From the NCBI GenBank assembly GCA_022478985.1, contig JAKSZP010009598.1:20962-84961 (forward strand): a stretch of DNA of 64,000 nucleotides. Direction: 5' to 3'. Position numbers and translations under genes: made by a program. This document shows positions 37,684 to 48,853 of this stretch, one piece after another. How positions within the stretch are numbered: the stretch's first letter is position 1; every line of letters begins with the position of its first letter. The stretch is from Massospora cicadina. Its lineage: Eukaryota > Entomophthoromycota > Entomophthoromycetes > Entomophthorales > Entomophthoraceae. The notes under the pieces are model-generated. The model had not been told where the DNA came from, searched no databases, and was given only the letters and a program-made list of their open reading frames with translations.

Positions 37684-38025
37684 AACTATCATTTGTGCCA
37701 CTCAGACCAACAACTTTGCTATTGCCCTCATGGCCTGTGAGCTAACATTTTTATAGTATATTTTATAAATCAAATCATCACTCTAAGGTTCAAAATACTT
37801 ATGATAGCATGGTATAGTATGGTATAATATCATAAAGCCTATCATTTGTGGCCCTCAGACTAACTGTTTTACTGTTGCCCTCATGACCTTTAAGCTAACC
37901 TTTTTACTGTAATATCATACATCAAAGCAGAACTCTAAGATTAAAATATATATGACAGTATAGTATAAACCATAAACCTATCATTTTTACTCAGACTAAC
38001 AGCTTTGCTATCACCCTTGTGTCTA
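37684..38025. repeat. Degenerate tandem repeat, unit about 140-150 bp
   Basis: Three successive copies begin CTATCATTTGTGCCACTCAG (about 37684), CTATCATTTGTGGCCCTCAG (about 37836) and CTATCATTTTTACTCAG (about 37975). Each is followed by blocks such as TTGCCCTCATG(A/G)CC and a TA-rich stretch (GGTATAGTATGG in the first). The third copy is incomplete. Confidence 0.7.
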
Positions 38026-38686
38026 GGGAAATAGTAGCATAACTCCAAATAAAAACTCAATAATTTAACTAAGCTTACAGGCTCAGAAAAACTGACCATA
38101 ATCATTATAAACAAGTACCTTAATATAAATAAAAATGCATCTAGTCATGAATATCTTATTTAATTGAAGTATAGTAGATATCAGATAAATAGGTTTCTGT
38201 ATAAGTCAACCATTAAAGGGACAAACACTTTAACAAAGTTATAACAGTGTAAAGCAACATGAATAGATAAATTAGATAAATTATAAATAATGGCTAGATC
38301 TTTTTAATTTTTATTTGAGGTGAGCTAAACTGGAGACGATACTGTACCAATTAAGGGATTGGAGAAATTGGAAAGGAGGATAAAACCTGAAAAACCTACA
38401 CATGCATATGATAGGCCAATAGCTCCATAAACTACCTTTGCTATTTGCTTTCTCAGTTTGGGGCATTGGTGCACAACTCTGTAACAATTGAGTTTATCTC
38501 AATTGTTGCATTTTGACTCAAAGTTGGATTTTCTGAATCTGAGTCAAATTGTTTAAAAGGATTTTTTGGTTCAGTCAGTTTTAGGTGCTGGGTTGTGCCT
38601 CACCCAAATTGTATATTAGTCTCATATAAGCCTAATCAATGATTCAGATGAGGCCCCCAAATGGCAGCTATTAAAAGGTACACTTG
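38026..38686. other. Intergenic, no gene recognised
   Basis: AT-rich sequence. I see no gene or conserved motif on either strand. Confidence 0.4.
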
Positions 38687-38700
38687 CCAATTCTGAAGCT

Positions 38701-38850
38701 TCTTCCAGGCTAACCACACTTAAAAAATATTTGAGGTGGGTTGACCTTGGGACAAATATACCACACCAAGAATTTTTCTAGCCAGTACAGGTTTCAAACT
38801 CAAAACCTGCACTGGGGTGGAAGTAGTTTTACCTGCCAGGCTAACCACCC
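38701..38850 (-). mobile_element. tRNA-derived SINE, copy 2
   Basis: Homologous to 36801-36929. The flanking repeats CCAATTCTGAAGCT (38687-38700) and CCAATTATGAAGCT (38851-38864) differ by one base. On the minus strand the A box reads TTAGCCTGGCAGG and the B box GAGTTTGAAACC. Three of the four CpG sites of copy 1 are TG or CA here. The 3' end carries a second partial head (GTGGTTAGCCTGG at about 38704-38717), suggesting a dimer or an insertion beside an older fragment. Confidence 0.75.
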
Positions 38851-38864
38851 CCAATTATGAAGCT

Positions 38865-39478
38865 CACTTCAAAATTTTACTTCTAGCTTTCCCTCATGAT
38901 GAGCATTGTCGGTTGCTCCCTAGTTAAGCTCTGTTTGGTATGCCCTTTTTATCACCTGAATAAAATTAAAGGCTGTTTTGGGGTTAGCATACCTCACTTA
39001 CCTGTTGGTCTTTTTTAGGTACCCAGTTTTGAGAAGTTTTTGCATTGTTGGGTCAGACTAACCACAAAAGAGGCCTTGCATAACTTACTCAGTGTAGGAA
39101 TGTTTTGGTGCCATCAGTGCACCAAACCTCTCCCTACTTGAAGTTAGTCTGCTTTGGTGCTGTTGGTGCACCAAAAGCATCATTTATTATATGGCAGTTG
39201 AAACTGGGATTTTTCTAACTGTTACAATGAGGAATGATCGCCTCATGATGGTGCCAGCTTTTAAATTTTTGGCATAAATTCCCTCAATTTGCTGTACTAT
39301 TTTGGCAGAAGTAATTGCAAGGACAGGTGGTGGGATCAAAAAAGTGAGAGCTGTTACCCATCACTCATCTACCACATGGGTGAGATCAACCTGTGATATG
39401 AGAGGGACAGCTGCCCTTCTTAAACTCTTTTTTGTGGGGAATGGGAACACCACCCCATCTAAGCAGAGGGGATGTTCC
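38865..39478. other. Intergenic, two related hairpins
   Basis: No gene. Two short palindromes of one type (TTTGGTGC...GCACCAAA) lie about 50 bp apart near 39103-39127 and 39153-39175. The last 20 bases before the E3 LTR (AAGCAGAGGGGATGTTCC) resemble a polypurine tract, so this may be the end of an older related element. Confidence 0.35.
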
Positions 39479-40640
39479 TGTCATGGGTAGATGACATCAT
39501 AGTGGGGACCAACCCCAAGGATAAGGCTGGGAGCCAGGAGGCCCAGAAGGTGAAGCTTCAGGCCCTCCCTGACCTCAGGCACACACTGGACCAACGCTGG
39601 GTATAAGCTAAATATGCCCAGGTTGGTACTAGTGAGGTGCCAAATGCCCAGCCCCTTATGTCAGCCCAGGCATTAAAAATAAACAGTTTATGCAATAAAT
39701 GCAGATGGTTCAATTTGGTTAGTCAAGGAATGGGGTTTTGAAACCTGTTCCATTTACAAAATCACACGTTTGGGTTAAATCCAACTTCAATCAATTATAT
39801 AAGTGAAGTCAGTTTCAGTGTATTCTACCAATCTGGATGGTAGTGTATGCCTATTGGTGGGTCAGTGCTTGGGCCCACTTCAGCAAATTTTATATTTCCC
39901 TGGCATAGTTTAATTTTGTTTCCCATAACCAACACTACTGGTTGGTTGACTTCCCAATAAACATTTCCCCGTTTTAACCATTTTATTTATTTAATCTCAA
40001 ATGATCCTGTGTGCGGACCTCTTTGAGGAGGTCTCACGCTACCTTAACAACCACATTTTATATACAATTAGGCTTTCACCTAGTGCACTGTTGGTTTGCC
40101 CAGGTTCCCTCCAACCAGGGATGTTTATCATTTCTTCTTTAGTGAACTGCATCATTTTTGGTTGTATTTATATTTAATAATCACTCACTTTTGCTTGAGT
40201 TATTATTTACCAGCACCCTCTGCTGTGCAATAGTTACTTTTATTTTAATGGCTAGTTTCCTTGCGTCAGCTCTGTGCACCAAGCACCACCATGCTGAAAA
40301 CAGGAGAGTTATAGACACTCTCTTTACATTAATCAACCAACCCCTTAAATCTATGTGCATGAAATTTTTTCATATAGAACTTTTCCAAAGTGGAAACAGT
40401 GGGCGCCAGCTGTGGGCTTCAGCTGTCATTAGCTACACTGCTGTTTCCTCATTTTCCCAAAGGTTGTAGCAACTTTGCATTATTATGGTTGCCTCCAACT
40501 GGATTTATCCACCCTTCATGTTTGTACCTGGTGGATACAGATTCTTTGAGGTCCAAAAGTCATGATTCCCCAACTTTCCACCGATTTTATCAATTTTAAA
40601 ACAAATAAATGAGTTTTCCTTTGACAGCATGTTTAGACAA
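39479..40640 (+). repeat. E3 5' LTR
   Basis: About 1.15 kb. The first 200 bp align closely with 44578 onward (shared AGGAGGCCCAGAAGGTGAAG and GTGAGGTGCCAAATGCCCAG). The later part also aligns with the LTR at 62329. The 3' edge is approximate, near TTTGACA (about 40621-40630), because the 3' LTR has a deletion there. Confidence 0.65.
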
Positions 40641-40710
40641 TGTCAACAGAATTGGTGCAGATGGGCCTGGGGGTGTTGGCCTTGGATAACGTTGGGCTTT
40701 CATTGCCATT

Positions 40711-41460
40711 GTGGGAATAGGGTCATTTACATCTAAAAACACGTTTTATGACAAAAATCTTATCCAAGCCTCTGATCCATTTACTAGCTTTTATGGCCTG
40801 GATGAGAACCCTATTCCAGTATATCAAATAACCCCTGAGAACCCTCTTTTGACCTCTACCATGATCTGTGGCACTCAGGAAGTAGAGAAAGAACTTCATT
40901 TTAAGTATGATAAAGTATATGAACCTGCAGAAGGCATGGTGGAGTATATGGCCTCAGTAGTAAGAGTGGCCAACTATCCCTCCCCCTTCTATGATTCCAA
41001 AACACATCATGTTGATGTGCTAATGCCAGATGATGAGTTTGTTGGTGATGTTCTGGCGTTTTCTGCTATTAATCAAGACCATTCAGGGTTTTTTATACTG
41101 TCTGCTGCCCTTTCATCCCCTTTAGGGAAATTCGGCACCACTGTACTGGTGGATATGGGCACCTCTAATAAAATTATGGACCAATGCCTAGCCAACTACC
41201 TGGAGCTGAGTTACTTGCCAGGTGGTGTGGTTAAGGGAGGGGCGTCCCAAGTTATTCCCACTCTGGATATTAGGGGGACAGTGGACTATCAGGTTGGCAA
41301 GTACCACTTGTCCAATCATTTCCAGGCTGTCAAAAACCTCTTGTTCCCTATCATTTTGGAAGTGGAGTGGTGGCGGAAGTTTTGTAAAAACCAGCTTATA
41401 AGAAAATACCCTTTCCCTAACAGTAAAGAATGGTCATACCCTAGTTGTTCCTTTGTCTAA
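40711..41460 (+). pseudogene. E3 protease region
   Basis: An open stretch of 249 codons. Its first part is linker. The protease core at about 41137 reads TTVLVDMGTSNKIMDQ, where DTG is expected. The middle codon is ATG (41155-41157) in place of ACG, a CpG-to-TpG change. Flanking hydrophobic strands are preserved. It would process the Gag-Pol polyprotein. Confidence 0.65.
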
Positions 41461-41639
41461 GGCTGGTGTGCATGGCAACTTTCCCCACTGGCCCCACCTT
41501 CACCCTTATAGCCTTGCCACTTTGATGAAGTCCTCATTGAAAGTTTCTATACCTTCTTGCTTGGAGGGTTTGGAATCCTCTTTTGATGCAGCATCCGCCA
41601 ATGCACTCCCTGAGCACTCTGATTTCAATTGTGACTTCA

Positions 41640-42260
41640 AGATCACTGTGGATCTGGTGCATATTTTCCCCCATTTACCCATTGACTGTCTTGGAGGAAG
41701 AGGCATTGGATGTTTGGGTGAAGGAACAATTAGCCAAAGGTGCGATTTTCTAGCATACCTCCCTTGTATGCTCCCCACTTCTCTTTGTTGAGAAGTCTGA
41801 TGATACTCTACACCCATGAATAGACTATGGGAACCTCAACAATGTCACTGTACTGGACCTACATCCCATCCATTTAGATTCTCAGATTGCACGCTATGTG
41901 GAGAAGGCTAAGGTCTTCACCAAGCTGGATTGCCTCAGTGCGTTCAATAAAATTTGGATTAAAAAAGGGCAAGGGTGTCTAACCGCATTCCATACCAGAA
42001 AAGGGATCTTCCAGTTTTGGGCCATACCCTTTGGGCTTAAGAATGCCCCTGCTATCTTTCAATGCTGCATAGATGCAGTGTTGGGGGACTTGTTAGGGGT
42101 ATGTGCGGTTGCCTACATGGATAATATCCTGGTGTTTTCCCCTGATCTGGAGTCCCATGAAGTTCACCTTTGGCAAGTGTGGAGAGGTTAAAAGCAGCCA
42201 GCCTTACACTAAAGATTAGAAGTGTGAATATTTTAAGTCCCAGGTCACTTTTCTGGACAG
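41640..42260 (+). pseudogene. E3 reverse transcriptase
   Basis: Blocks: LEEEALDVWVKEQLAKG, then IDYGNLNNVT preceded by an in-frame TGA, VFTKLDCLSAFNKI, TAFHTRKGIFQF, PFGLKNAPAIFQ, and the active site AYMDN (42111-42125) with Asn for the second Asp. At least one frame break near 41760-41790. Inactive. Confidence 0.8.
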
Positions 42261-42264
42261 CTTT

Positions 42265-42805
42265 GTGTTTGACCAAGGAAACATGATAACTTCAGACAAG
42301 GAGAAAGCTATCTGTGAGTGGCCCACCCCCACCTCAGTCAAAGAATTAAGGAGCTTTTTGGAGACATGTACGTTTCTCAAGAAGTTCACGCCCAATCTTT
42401 CTGAGGTGGCAGCACCCTTATATAAGGCTACCGGTGCCAAGGTGCTTCAGTGGTCCCCCATTTTAAGGATGCTTTCCAAGAAGTGAAGTGCACCCTGTTG
42501 TCCATGACTGTCCTTCACCATGTTGACCCTTCAAAGGAGTTCATTATGTCCACTGATGCCTTCAACTTTGCCATAGTGGCTGCCTTGTTACAAGTAAGTG
42601 AAGATGTGATAGAGCATTCGGTGGGATATTTTTCTAGTAAAATGTCTCTTCCTGAGTTGAATTATGATGTTTATGACAAGGAGTTACTAGCAGTGGTGGA
42701 GGCACTGACATATTGGCATCATCACTTTAATGGCTCTACCCAATCATTACATATATGTACAGATCACTGTGCCTTGTTGTACTACCGCGCCCCTCATGTT
42801 TAACC
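42265..42805 (+). pseudogene. E3 connection domain and RNase H
   Basis: The connection part reads CEWPTPTSVKELRSFLETC and FTPNLSEVAAPLYK. RNase H then reads FIMSTDAFNFAI, with the first catalytic Asp kept, followed by HSVGYFSSKMSLPELNYDVYDKE and CTDHCALLYY. A frame change lies near 42450-42486. Confidence 0.75.
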
Positions 42806-42825
42806 CACGGCAGACCCAGTGGCAT

Positions 42826-44160
42826 GAGACCCTTGCCCAATTTGCCTTTTCTTATGAATTCACCAAGGGCAAGGATAATGGTTTGGTGGATGCTTTTAGC
42901 TGCAACCCCACTTTGACTCCTGGCCCAAAGGAGGTAGAAGTCCACAACACACAGGTGATGATTCATCCAAACAAAATTCTGTTGCAAATTCCCTCTTCTC
43001 TGGCCAACGGGCCAGCACTTGCACCTCTGGAAAACGCGGATGAACATGGTATGTACAGAAAGGTTGTCCTTTCTCAGCCATTGTCAGCTGAATATACTAG
43101 GGTACTTGCTATGAGCGCTGTAAATCAAGAGGACCTATCAAGGGGTTATCATGTAAATGATGAGATGGTGTGGTTTCAGGGGCGCCTTTGGGTACCTGCT
43201 GGACAACTGTGCCTAGAAATCATCTGGGACCATTATGATGGAATCACCATTGGGCATCTTGGGAAAGTAACGACCTTGGAGTTGATATGTTGTACCTACA
43301 ATTGGAAGGTCTTGCCCGCTCAGGTGAGGCGGTATTGTAAGGAGTGCCTTGTATGCAACCAGATAAAGCCCAATCATCAACCCTTAGTGGGGTTGTTGGT
43401 ACCAGTTAATAAGGCTAATGGGCCATGGACTTCCCTCTCAGTTGATTTCATTGTAGAACTACCTGTCTCTGATGGTTATGATGCCATCATGGTGGTGGTG
43501 GACCATTTTATTAGGTTTTCCCACTCATTTCTTGCAGAACTATGATAACCATGGCTAAGATGGCTAGACTCTTCGTCATGCATGTGTTTGCACTCCATGG
43601 GGTTCCCCAAGAGATTATCAGTGACCATGGACCCCAATTTACCTCCATCTTTTGGGAAGAGTTGTCTTAGACTCTTTAGATTCACCATGCTGTTCGACTG
43701 CCTATTACCCTCAATCAGATGGGCAGACTGAACAAGTGAACCAGTGCTTGGAGCAGTTCCTGCAGTGTTACACCGCTACAGATCATTCAGATTGGGTTTG
43801 TCACCTTTCTATGGCCCAATTTAGTTACAACAACATGTTGCATTCTTCAATCAGTTGTTCCCCTTTTTTGCCAGCCATGGCTTTAACCCCACCTTTAACA
43901 TGGAGCCCAGCTGTGGGTCTAAGGTTGAAGCGGTGGTGGAGTTTGCCAAGACAATCAATAAGGTCCATCAGGGGGTTTCAACAAGCTTGGAGGTGGCAAT
44001 GCAAGTGTATAAGGAGAACACTGATGGGAAGCGCCAAGTGGGTCATGTATACAAGGAAGGGAATTTTGTGATGCTTGATGCTTGTAACATCCCAAACAAG
44101 CAGCCATGCAAGAAGCTGGGACCTAAGAGGATTGGCCTCTACTGCGTTTTTAGAAAGGTA
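42826..44160 (+). pseudogene. E3 integrase
   Basis: After a linker, the HHCC zinc part shows GHLGKVTTLE...YCKECLVCNQIK (about 43250-43370). The core has SLSVDFIVELP and MVVVDHF (first Asp), [11 protein letters not shown] (second Asp, other frame, about 43620) and YYPQSDGQTEQVNQCLEQF (Glu). All three acidic residues are visible, but the frame is interrupted near 43545 and 43670. Confidence 0.75.
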
Positions 44161-44211
44161 GTCCATACCTCATACTAGCTAGATCTTCCCCCTTTATTTT
44201 GGATCTTCTCT

Positions 44212-44576
44212 GTGTTTCATAAGAGAAAACTGACGTTATTTGAGGTCCCCCCACTAGAGACTCCTGAGGCCTATCTCATGGATGGGGCACCAGAGTGGGA
44301 AGTGGAGGAAATAGTAGCCTCCCGCCATGTTAAGAGAAGACTGGAGTACCTGGTATCCTGGAAGGGTTTTGACACTGCAGAAAACAGTTGGGTTCCAGCA
44401 TGCGACTGTGTGCATGCCCAAGATCTGATTGAAGCCTTCTACAAGTGTTCCCCCCAGTCTGCTGGATCTCAACCCAAACTGACCATTGCCGCCATGAAGT
44501 TGGCCCCTGCCCACAAGAAATTTTCTCCTGCGCAAGCCCCTGGAGGGGGGTTGAGCCCCATTGGGAGGAGAGGGTA
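44212..44576 (+). pseudogene. E3 integrase tail with chromodomain
   Basis: A 121-codon open stretch. Residues about 28-80 form a chromodomain: WEVEEIVASR, LEYLVSWKGF, ENSWVPA and DLIEAFYK, with the Tyr/Trp cage positions present. In chromoviruses this domain directs integration to heterochromatin marked by histone H3 methylation. It stands at the very end of pol, just before the polypurine tract. Confidence 0.85.
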
Positions 44577-44577
44577 A

Positions 44578-45437
44578 TGTCATGTGTGAATGACATCATA
44601 GTGGGGACCAACACTAAGGATAAGGCTGGGCGCCAGGAGGCCCAGAAGGTGAAGTTACAGGCCATTTCTGACCTTAGGCATATACTAGACCAACGCTGGG
44701 TACAGGCTAAATATGCTCAGGTTGGTACTAGTGAGGTGCCAAATGCCCAGCCCCTTACATCAGCCCAGGCGTTAAAATGGACAGTCTACTTAATTAACGC
44801 GGACAGTTCCATTTGGTTAGTCAAGGAACAGGGTTTGAAACCCATTCCATTTACAAAATGATACATTTGGGTCAGATCCAACTTCAGTTGATTACTCAAG
44901 TGAAGTCAGTTTCAGCATATTTGACCAATTTGGATGGTAGTGTTTGCTTATTGTGGGTCAGTGCTTGGGCCCACTTCAGCAAACCCCTTATTCCCCTGAT
45001 GTAGTTTAATTCTGCTTCTCATGACCAACACTCCTTGTTGGTTGACTTCCCAATAACACTTCCCCATTTTACCGTTTTTATTAAAAATGCTATTCTAAAT
45101 GATCCTATGCGTGGACCTCTTTGAGGAGGTCTTGCACTACATTTACCAAACAATTTTACAGATGATCTGGTTAGCCCCTAGAGCACTGTTGGTTTTCCCG
45201 GGTTCCCTCCATCCTGGGATGCTTACCCTTTTCCCCTTTGTGCACTGCATCATTTTTGGGAGTATTTTTGTTCTAATAATCGCACTCTTTTCCTTAGGTT
45301 ATTATTGCTCCAGCACCCTCTGCTGGGCTCTTGTAACTTTGGTAGTAACGGCTGGTTTCCATGCATTGGCTCTGTGCACCGAGCACCACCACACTGGAAA
45401 CAGGAGAGTTATAGACACTCTCCTTACAACGGAGTTT
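44578..45437 (+). repeat. E3 3' LTR
   Basis: Starts TGTCATGTGTGAATGACATC after the polypurine tract. Alignment with the 5' LTR is clear up to GAGAGTTATAGACACTCTC (about 45403-45421) and then stops. A motif GAATTGGTGCA near 45473 resembles the sequence after the 5' LTR, which suggests an internal deletion in this LTR or a following partial element. Confidence 0.65.
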
Positions 45438-45889
45438 TAGATAACAAAATTAAGTTAATATTTAAATTGTTGAATTGGTGCATTTTCCTCACCCATGTTT
45501 TTATGCTAGCCATCCCCTTGCATTAGTAGTTGTTATGATCATTGATGGCCACCTGACCCACAGGTATGAGGATTGTTTGGGTTATGCATCAAATCTTGGG
45601 AGGTAGTTGTTTTTTATGGTGGGTGTCACTAAAGTGGGGTCACATTTCAGAGGTGGACAATTGGTGTGGTCCGTTGGGACTAGGATTTTGTTACCAGGCA
45701 TGAAGCGCACCAGATACTCCGTTGCCATCCCAGTCTCCTTGATTATTGAGAGGGAGACAATTCATTACAAAGGGGGCCGCTGTTTTGAAAGGGAGGGCAG
45801 GTGGCAGAATAAGCTTCAATCCCCAAGGAGCCTTTAGGATTAGCTGTGGTTGCTAACTGTCCATGCAAGTTGGGCTTGGTATGAGCACA
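45438..45889. other. No gene recognised
   Basis: A 76-codon plus-strand frame (45607-45837) has no recognisable domain. The sequence may be the decayed start of a second E3-like internal region. Confidence 0.3.
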
Positions 45890-48661
45890 TTAGGGGTTTT
45901 TGCCATATTTTAGCCACCCAATTGTTGGGCTTACCAGTTGTGAGTTGTTCTGCCGTGGGCCAATAATTCTGGGCCCTTTTCCTGATAACCTATTATGGGT
46001 TTTTTGGCCCCACTTTCTACCAACGTAGCTCCAACTTCTCCACCAATTTCTCCTGAGTGGGATGGGTGGGCTGGGACGTTGGATGCATTTCCTCATCCAT
46101 CCTGTATAATTTTAGGTTCAGATTCATGAATGGCTCATAATTAGTCTTGAGGCGCTTTGCCCTCTTGCATACCCACGCTTTTTGGTGGTCATCATCCAGC
46201 TACTGTTGCTGGCATCACATGTCCATGATCTCTGATAGGCTATTTGAAATCCATATCTTGGCTTTGGGACAAAGGAAGACTTTAGACCTGACTTTGGTGA
46301 TCCCATTGACAGAATCATACTCATAATCTCAGGGTAACTCGCCTTTCTTATGATGGCACTGCACCTCATGTGTCCTGTCTGGCAACAAAGGTGACATACC
46401 ACCTTGCATCCTCTTGTTCATTGTAGATCACCCTATGAAGGCCTGATATATGGATAAATGGGGAAGAACTATTTTGTTTGTCTTTATCCAAGGTTCAGGC
46501 TCATACAGAGCTTCCACAATATGGGGCAAAGACACTTTGCAATATAATTGCTGATGGCTTTCCAAAGTTCGTGCCCCTTTCCATAGTATGATAGGTTGGT
46601 GCAAAATACCTTGTGGACCCATTTGCAGGTGCAGTCCATTACTAAGTTGTGAAAAATTACCCATTTCTCCATCTGGCTTACATAGCATGTAGGTTTGGTG
46701 CACAGGTAGGAGCCCTTATATTTTAAATTCTACCTCTAATAGGCACTTTTGTCAAGTTCATTGGAGAGCGGAATGTTGATGTATCCCTTCTCTGGTACCC
46801 AGTGGTTTCAAAGTTACCACCAGACAGTATGTTGTCAAGCTCCTGTTATATCACAAATATCAGATCCAGCCACTCCTCTTTCCTGATCAATTGGTGATAG
46901 ATGCAAATTGCATCCTTAAATTAGGATTTGGGGGCCAGTTGGTCATAGAACCTGCCGCTGATAATGATTAAATAAAATTTAACATAACTTCTGGCACCTT
47001 TTCATGACTCCTCATGAGGGGCAGTCACTGTGCAATATGCTTCTTATTTTAAGTGGGTGTAGGAGAATCCGCTGGGGGTTTCCCTGTTAGATTCCAGCTG
47101 ATTGCTTTATCTAGGCTGAATCCGTGGGTCAAGAAAGCATGTACTTGGTGCATATAGATACCCTGTTTGTGGATAAAGCTGGCCATAGCCAAGCTGATTT
47201 TGGGGGCTTCCCAATGCTTTTGTTGGGTTGAAGTTGAAGCAATACCAGGTGAGTGAGGCCTTAGGGTTGCATGACTCATGTATTTATTCAAGTAGTACTT
47301 CAAGCATAATGGCACTCAGCTGACATCAGTCTCACACAGTTACGCTGTTCCACCTGCATTGGTGAACAGTTGAGCTGCATTTTCCAGTACCTCCACTTTG
47401 CTCCAATGGAAGGATTTGGTAGGGGTAAACCCTTTCTCAGCATAAGGGGTGGCAAGAGAGGGCTCATTGAATGACTGTTTCCAGCCATGAATCATATTAA
47501 CTCAAATGCTCATCTTGAGCCAAACCTGACTGAGCTCTGGGGTCATACCCCCTCACATGGACGCTGCTTCTTGAGGTGGGAACTCATATTCAAATTAGGC
47601 CTAGGCTGTATCTGGGATAAATACTGCTGCAACACAGTCCGCTGCTGTGGCCAGGGTGGGGCATAATTCCGCCTGAGGTTCCTTTTCCAATATGAAAGAG
47701 CGGAATTGCAGGGTATTATGAATATCTTTTGTTACCCCCAATCTGGCTCAATCCCCAACTTGATCTATAGTGGTATTAGCGCAAAGCCAGTTCCTCATCT
47801 TAGCTGAGGTAAAACTGTTGGCACTCCAGATAATAGCAATCTCTGGCAGCCATTACTAGAAGGGTAATCTTTTAACAACTTTTTTATTCATCCAACCAGG
47901 TTATAGCAAGTTAGATGCCATAGTGGTTGGTATTTTAATGTGTGACCAGTGTAAGTGCAGTTTTGGTGGAGAGAGTGTGGTGTGACCAGTCAAGCGTTAC
48001 TGTAGCATTGTGGAACATTTTTCTATAGTCATTTTATTTAATTATCAAAAAACCTGAGCTCTTGACTGAAGCTGTCATTTTTGTGGGGATACCTGCTTTG
48101 TTGAACTCTCTGGCATAATATAGATCAATACCTGTGTATAGCCATGCCTTAGTATCCCCTGGCTTTTAGTCCTCACAGACTGATGCCTCAACTGCTTGGT
48201 GGTCCACTGGCAGCTTCATTTATTTGAGAGCCTGCTCCATGCTTATACATGACAAAAAAGATTATTGCCAACTCAATTGGGATTTATATTTTGATCCACA
48301 GTTTTATAGCTCTGGCAAAAAAGTTGTTAGCACACCATGTTGCTGCTGTAGTTGGGTTTAAAGATTTTAAAATCCATTGGGTCACCATCACATATGGGAA
48401 CTGAAGATTTTCCCATAGTTTCACCTCACATGCAGAGATGCCTCTACAGGCCAACATGTCTTTCTGCAATGCTGTATATTTCACTGGTGTGCTATGGGGA
48501 ACAGTATTTGTTTCTTTGGCAGTATCAAGGGAATCTGGTTTTTTTGCCATTACTTTTAGTTTCTTGGGTAATAGGTTTAGGTGGTTTGACTGACAAGTCT
48601 GAATCAGTCCTGACTTGACCATAACCTCATCAGGGTTTGGACTCAACAAGGGGTTAGTCAA
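45890..48661 (-). pseudogene. Decayed gag-like coding region with zinc knuckle
   Basis: About 2.7 kb of coding-looking minus-strand sequence in several frames, beginning at an ATG inside a minisatellite unit (48661) and running to about 45.9 kb. Stretches of 60-125 codons stay open (48661-48284, 47488-47300, 47315-47049, 46703-46428, 46402-46124). Near 46360-46400 it reads CHLCCQTGHMRC, a CCHC-like knuckle with short last spacing. No RT, protease or integrase motif is seen. Gag or ORF1 of another retroelement is the likeliest reading, but the family is unknown. Confidence 0.4.
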
Positions 48662-48853
48662 ATGAGGGGATTAATCTTTGTTGGGACAATTGCCATAAAT
48701 TTTCACCATCTTTATAGATATTGGAGGCTCCCAAAGTGACTGTAACCTCATCAGGGTTTAGGCCAATAAGGGGTTAGTCAAATGAGGGGATTAATCTTTG
48801 TTGGGGACAATTGCCATAAATTTTCTCCATCTTTACAGATATTGGAGGCTCCC
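48608..48853 (+). repeat. 122-bp minisatellite, block 1 (about 2 units)
   Basis: The unit, as read on the plus strand, runs CTCCCAAAGTGACTGTAACC, then CTCATCAGGGTTTGGACC, GGGGTTAGTCAAATGAGGGG, and ends AGATATTGGAGG. The last unit carries the variant TTTTCTCCATCTTTACAGAT that also precedes the LTR copies at 50407 and 54715. Confidence 0.85.

Larger units (their letters stand above)
39479..45437 (+). mobile_element. Ty3-type chromodomain element E3, gag-deleted
   Basis: Plus-strand element with similar LTRs starting at 39479 (TGTCATGGGTAG) and 44578 (TGTCATGTGTGA). A polypurine tract (GGGAGGAGAGGGTAA) precedes the second. Order is protease, RT, RNase H, integrase, chromodomain, which is the chromovirus type. 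The protease frame begins only about 100 bp after the apparent end of the 5' LTR, so most or all of gag is missing. RT and protease motifs are mutated. I could not find a target-site duplication. The 3' LTR is shorter than the 5' one. Confidence 0.8.

Noticed and set aside
39103..39175. Two GGTGCACC palindromes as a regulatory element.
   Set aside because: Only two degenerate copies in gene-free DNA; they may simply be a duplicated fragment of an old repeat.
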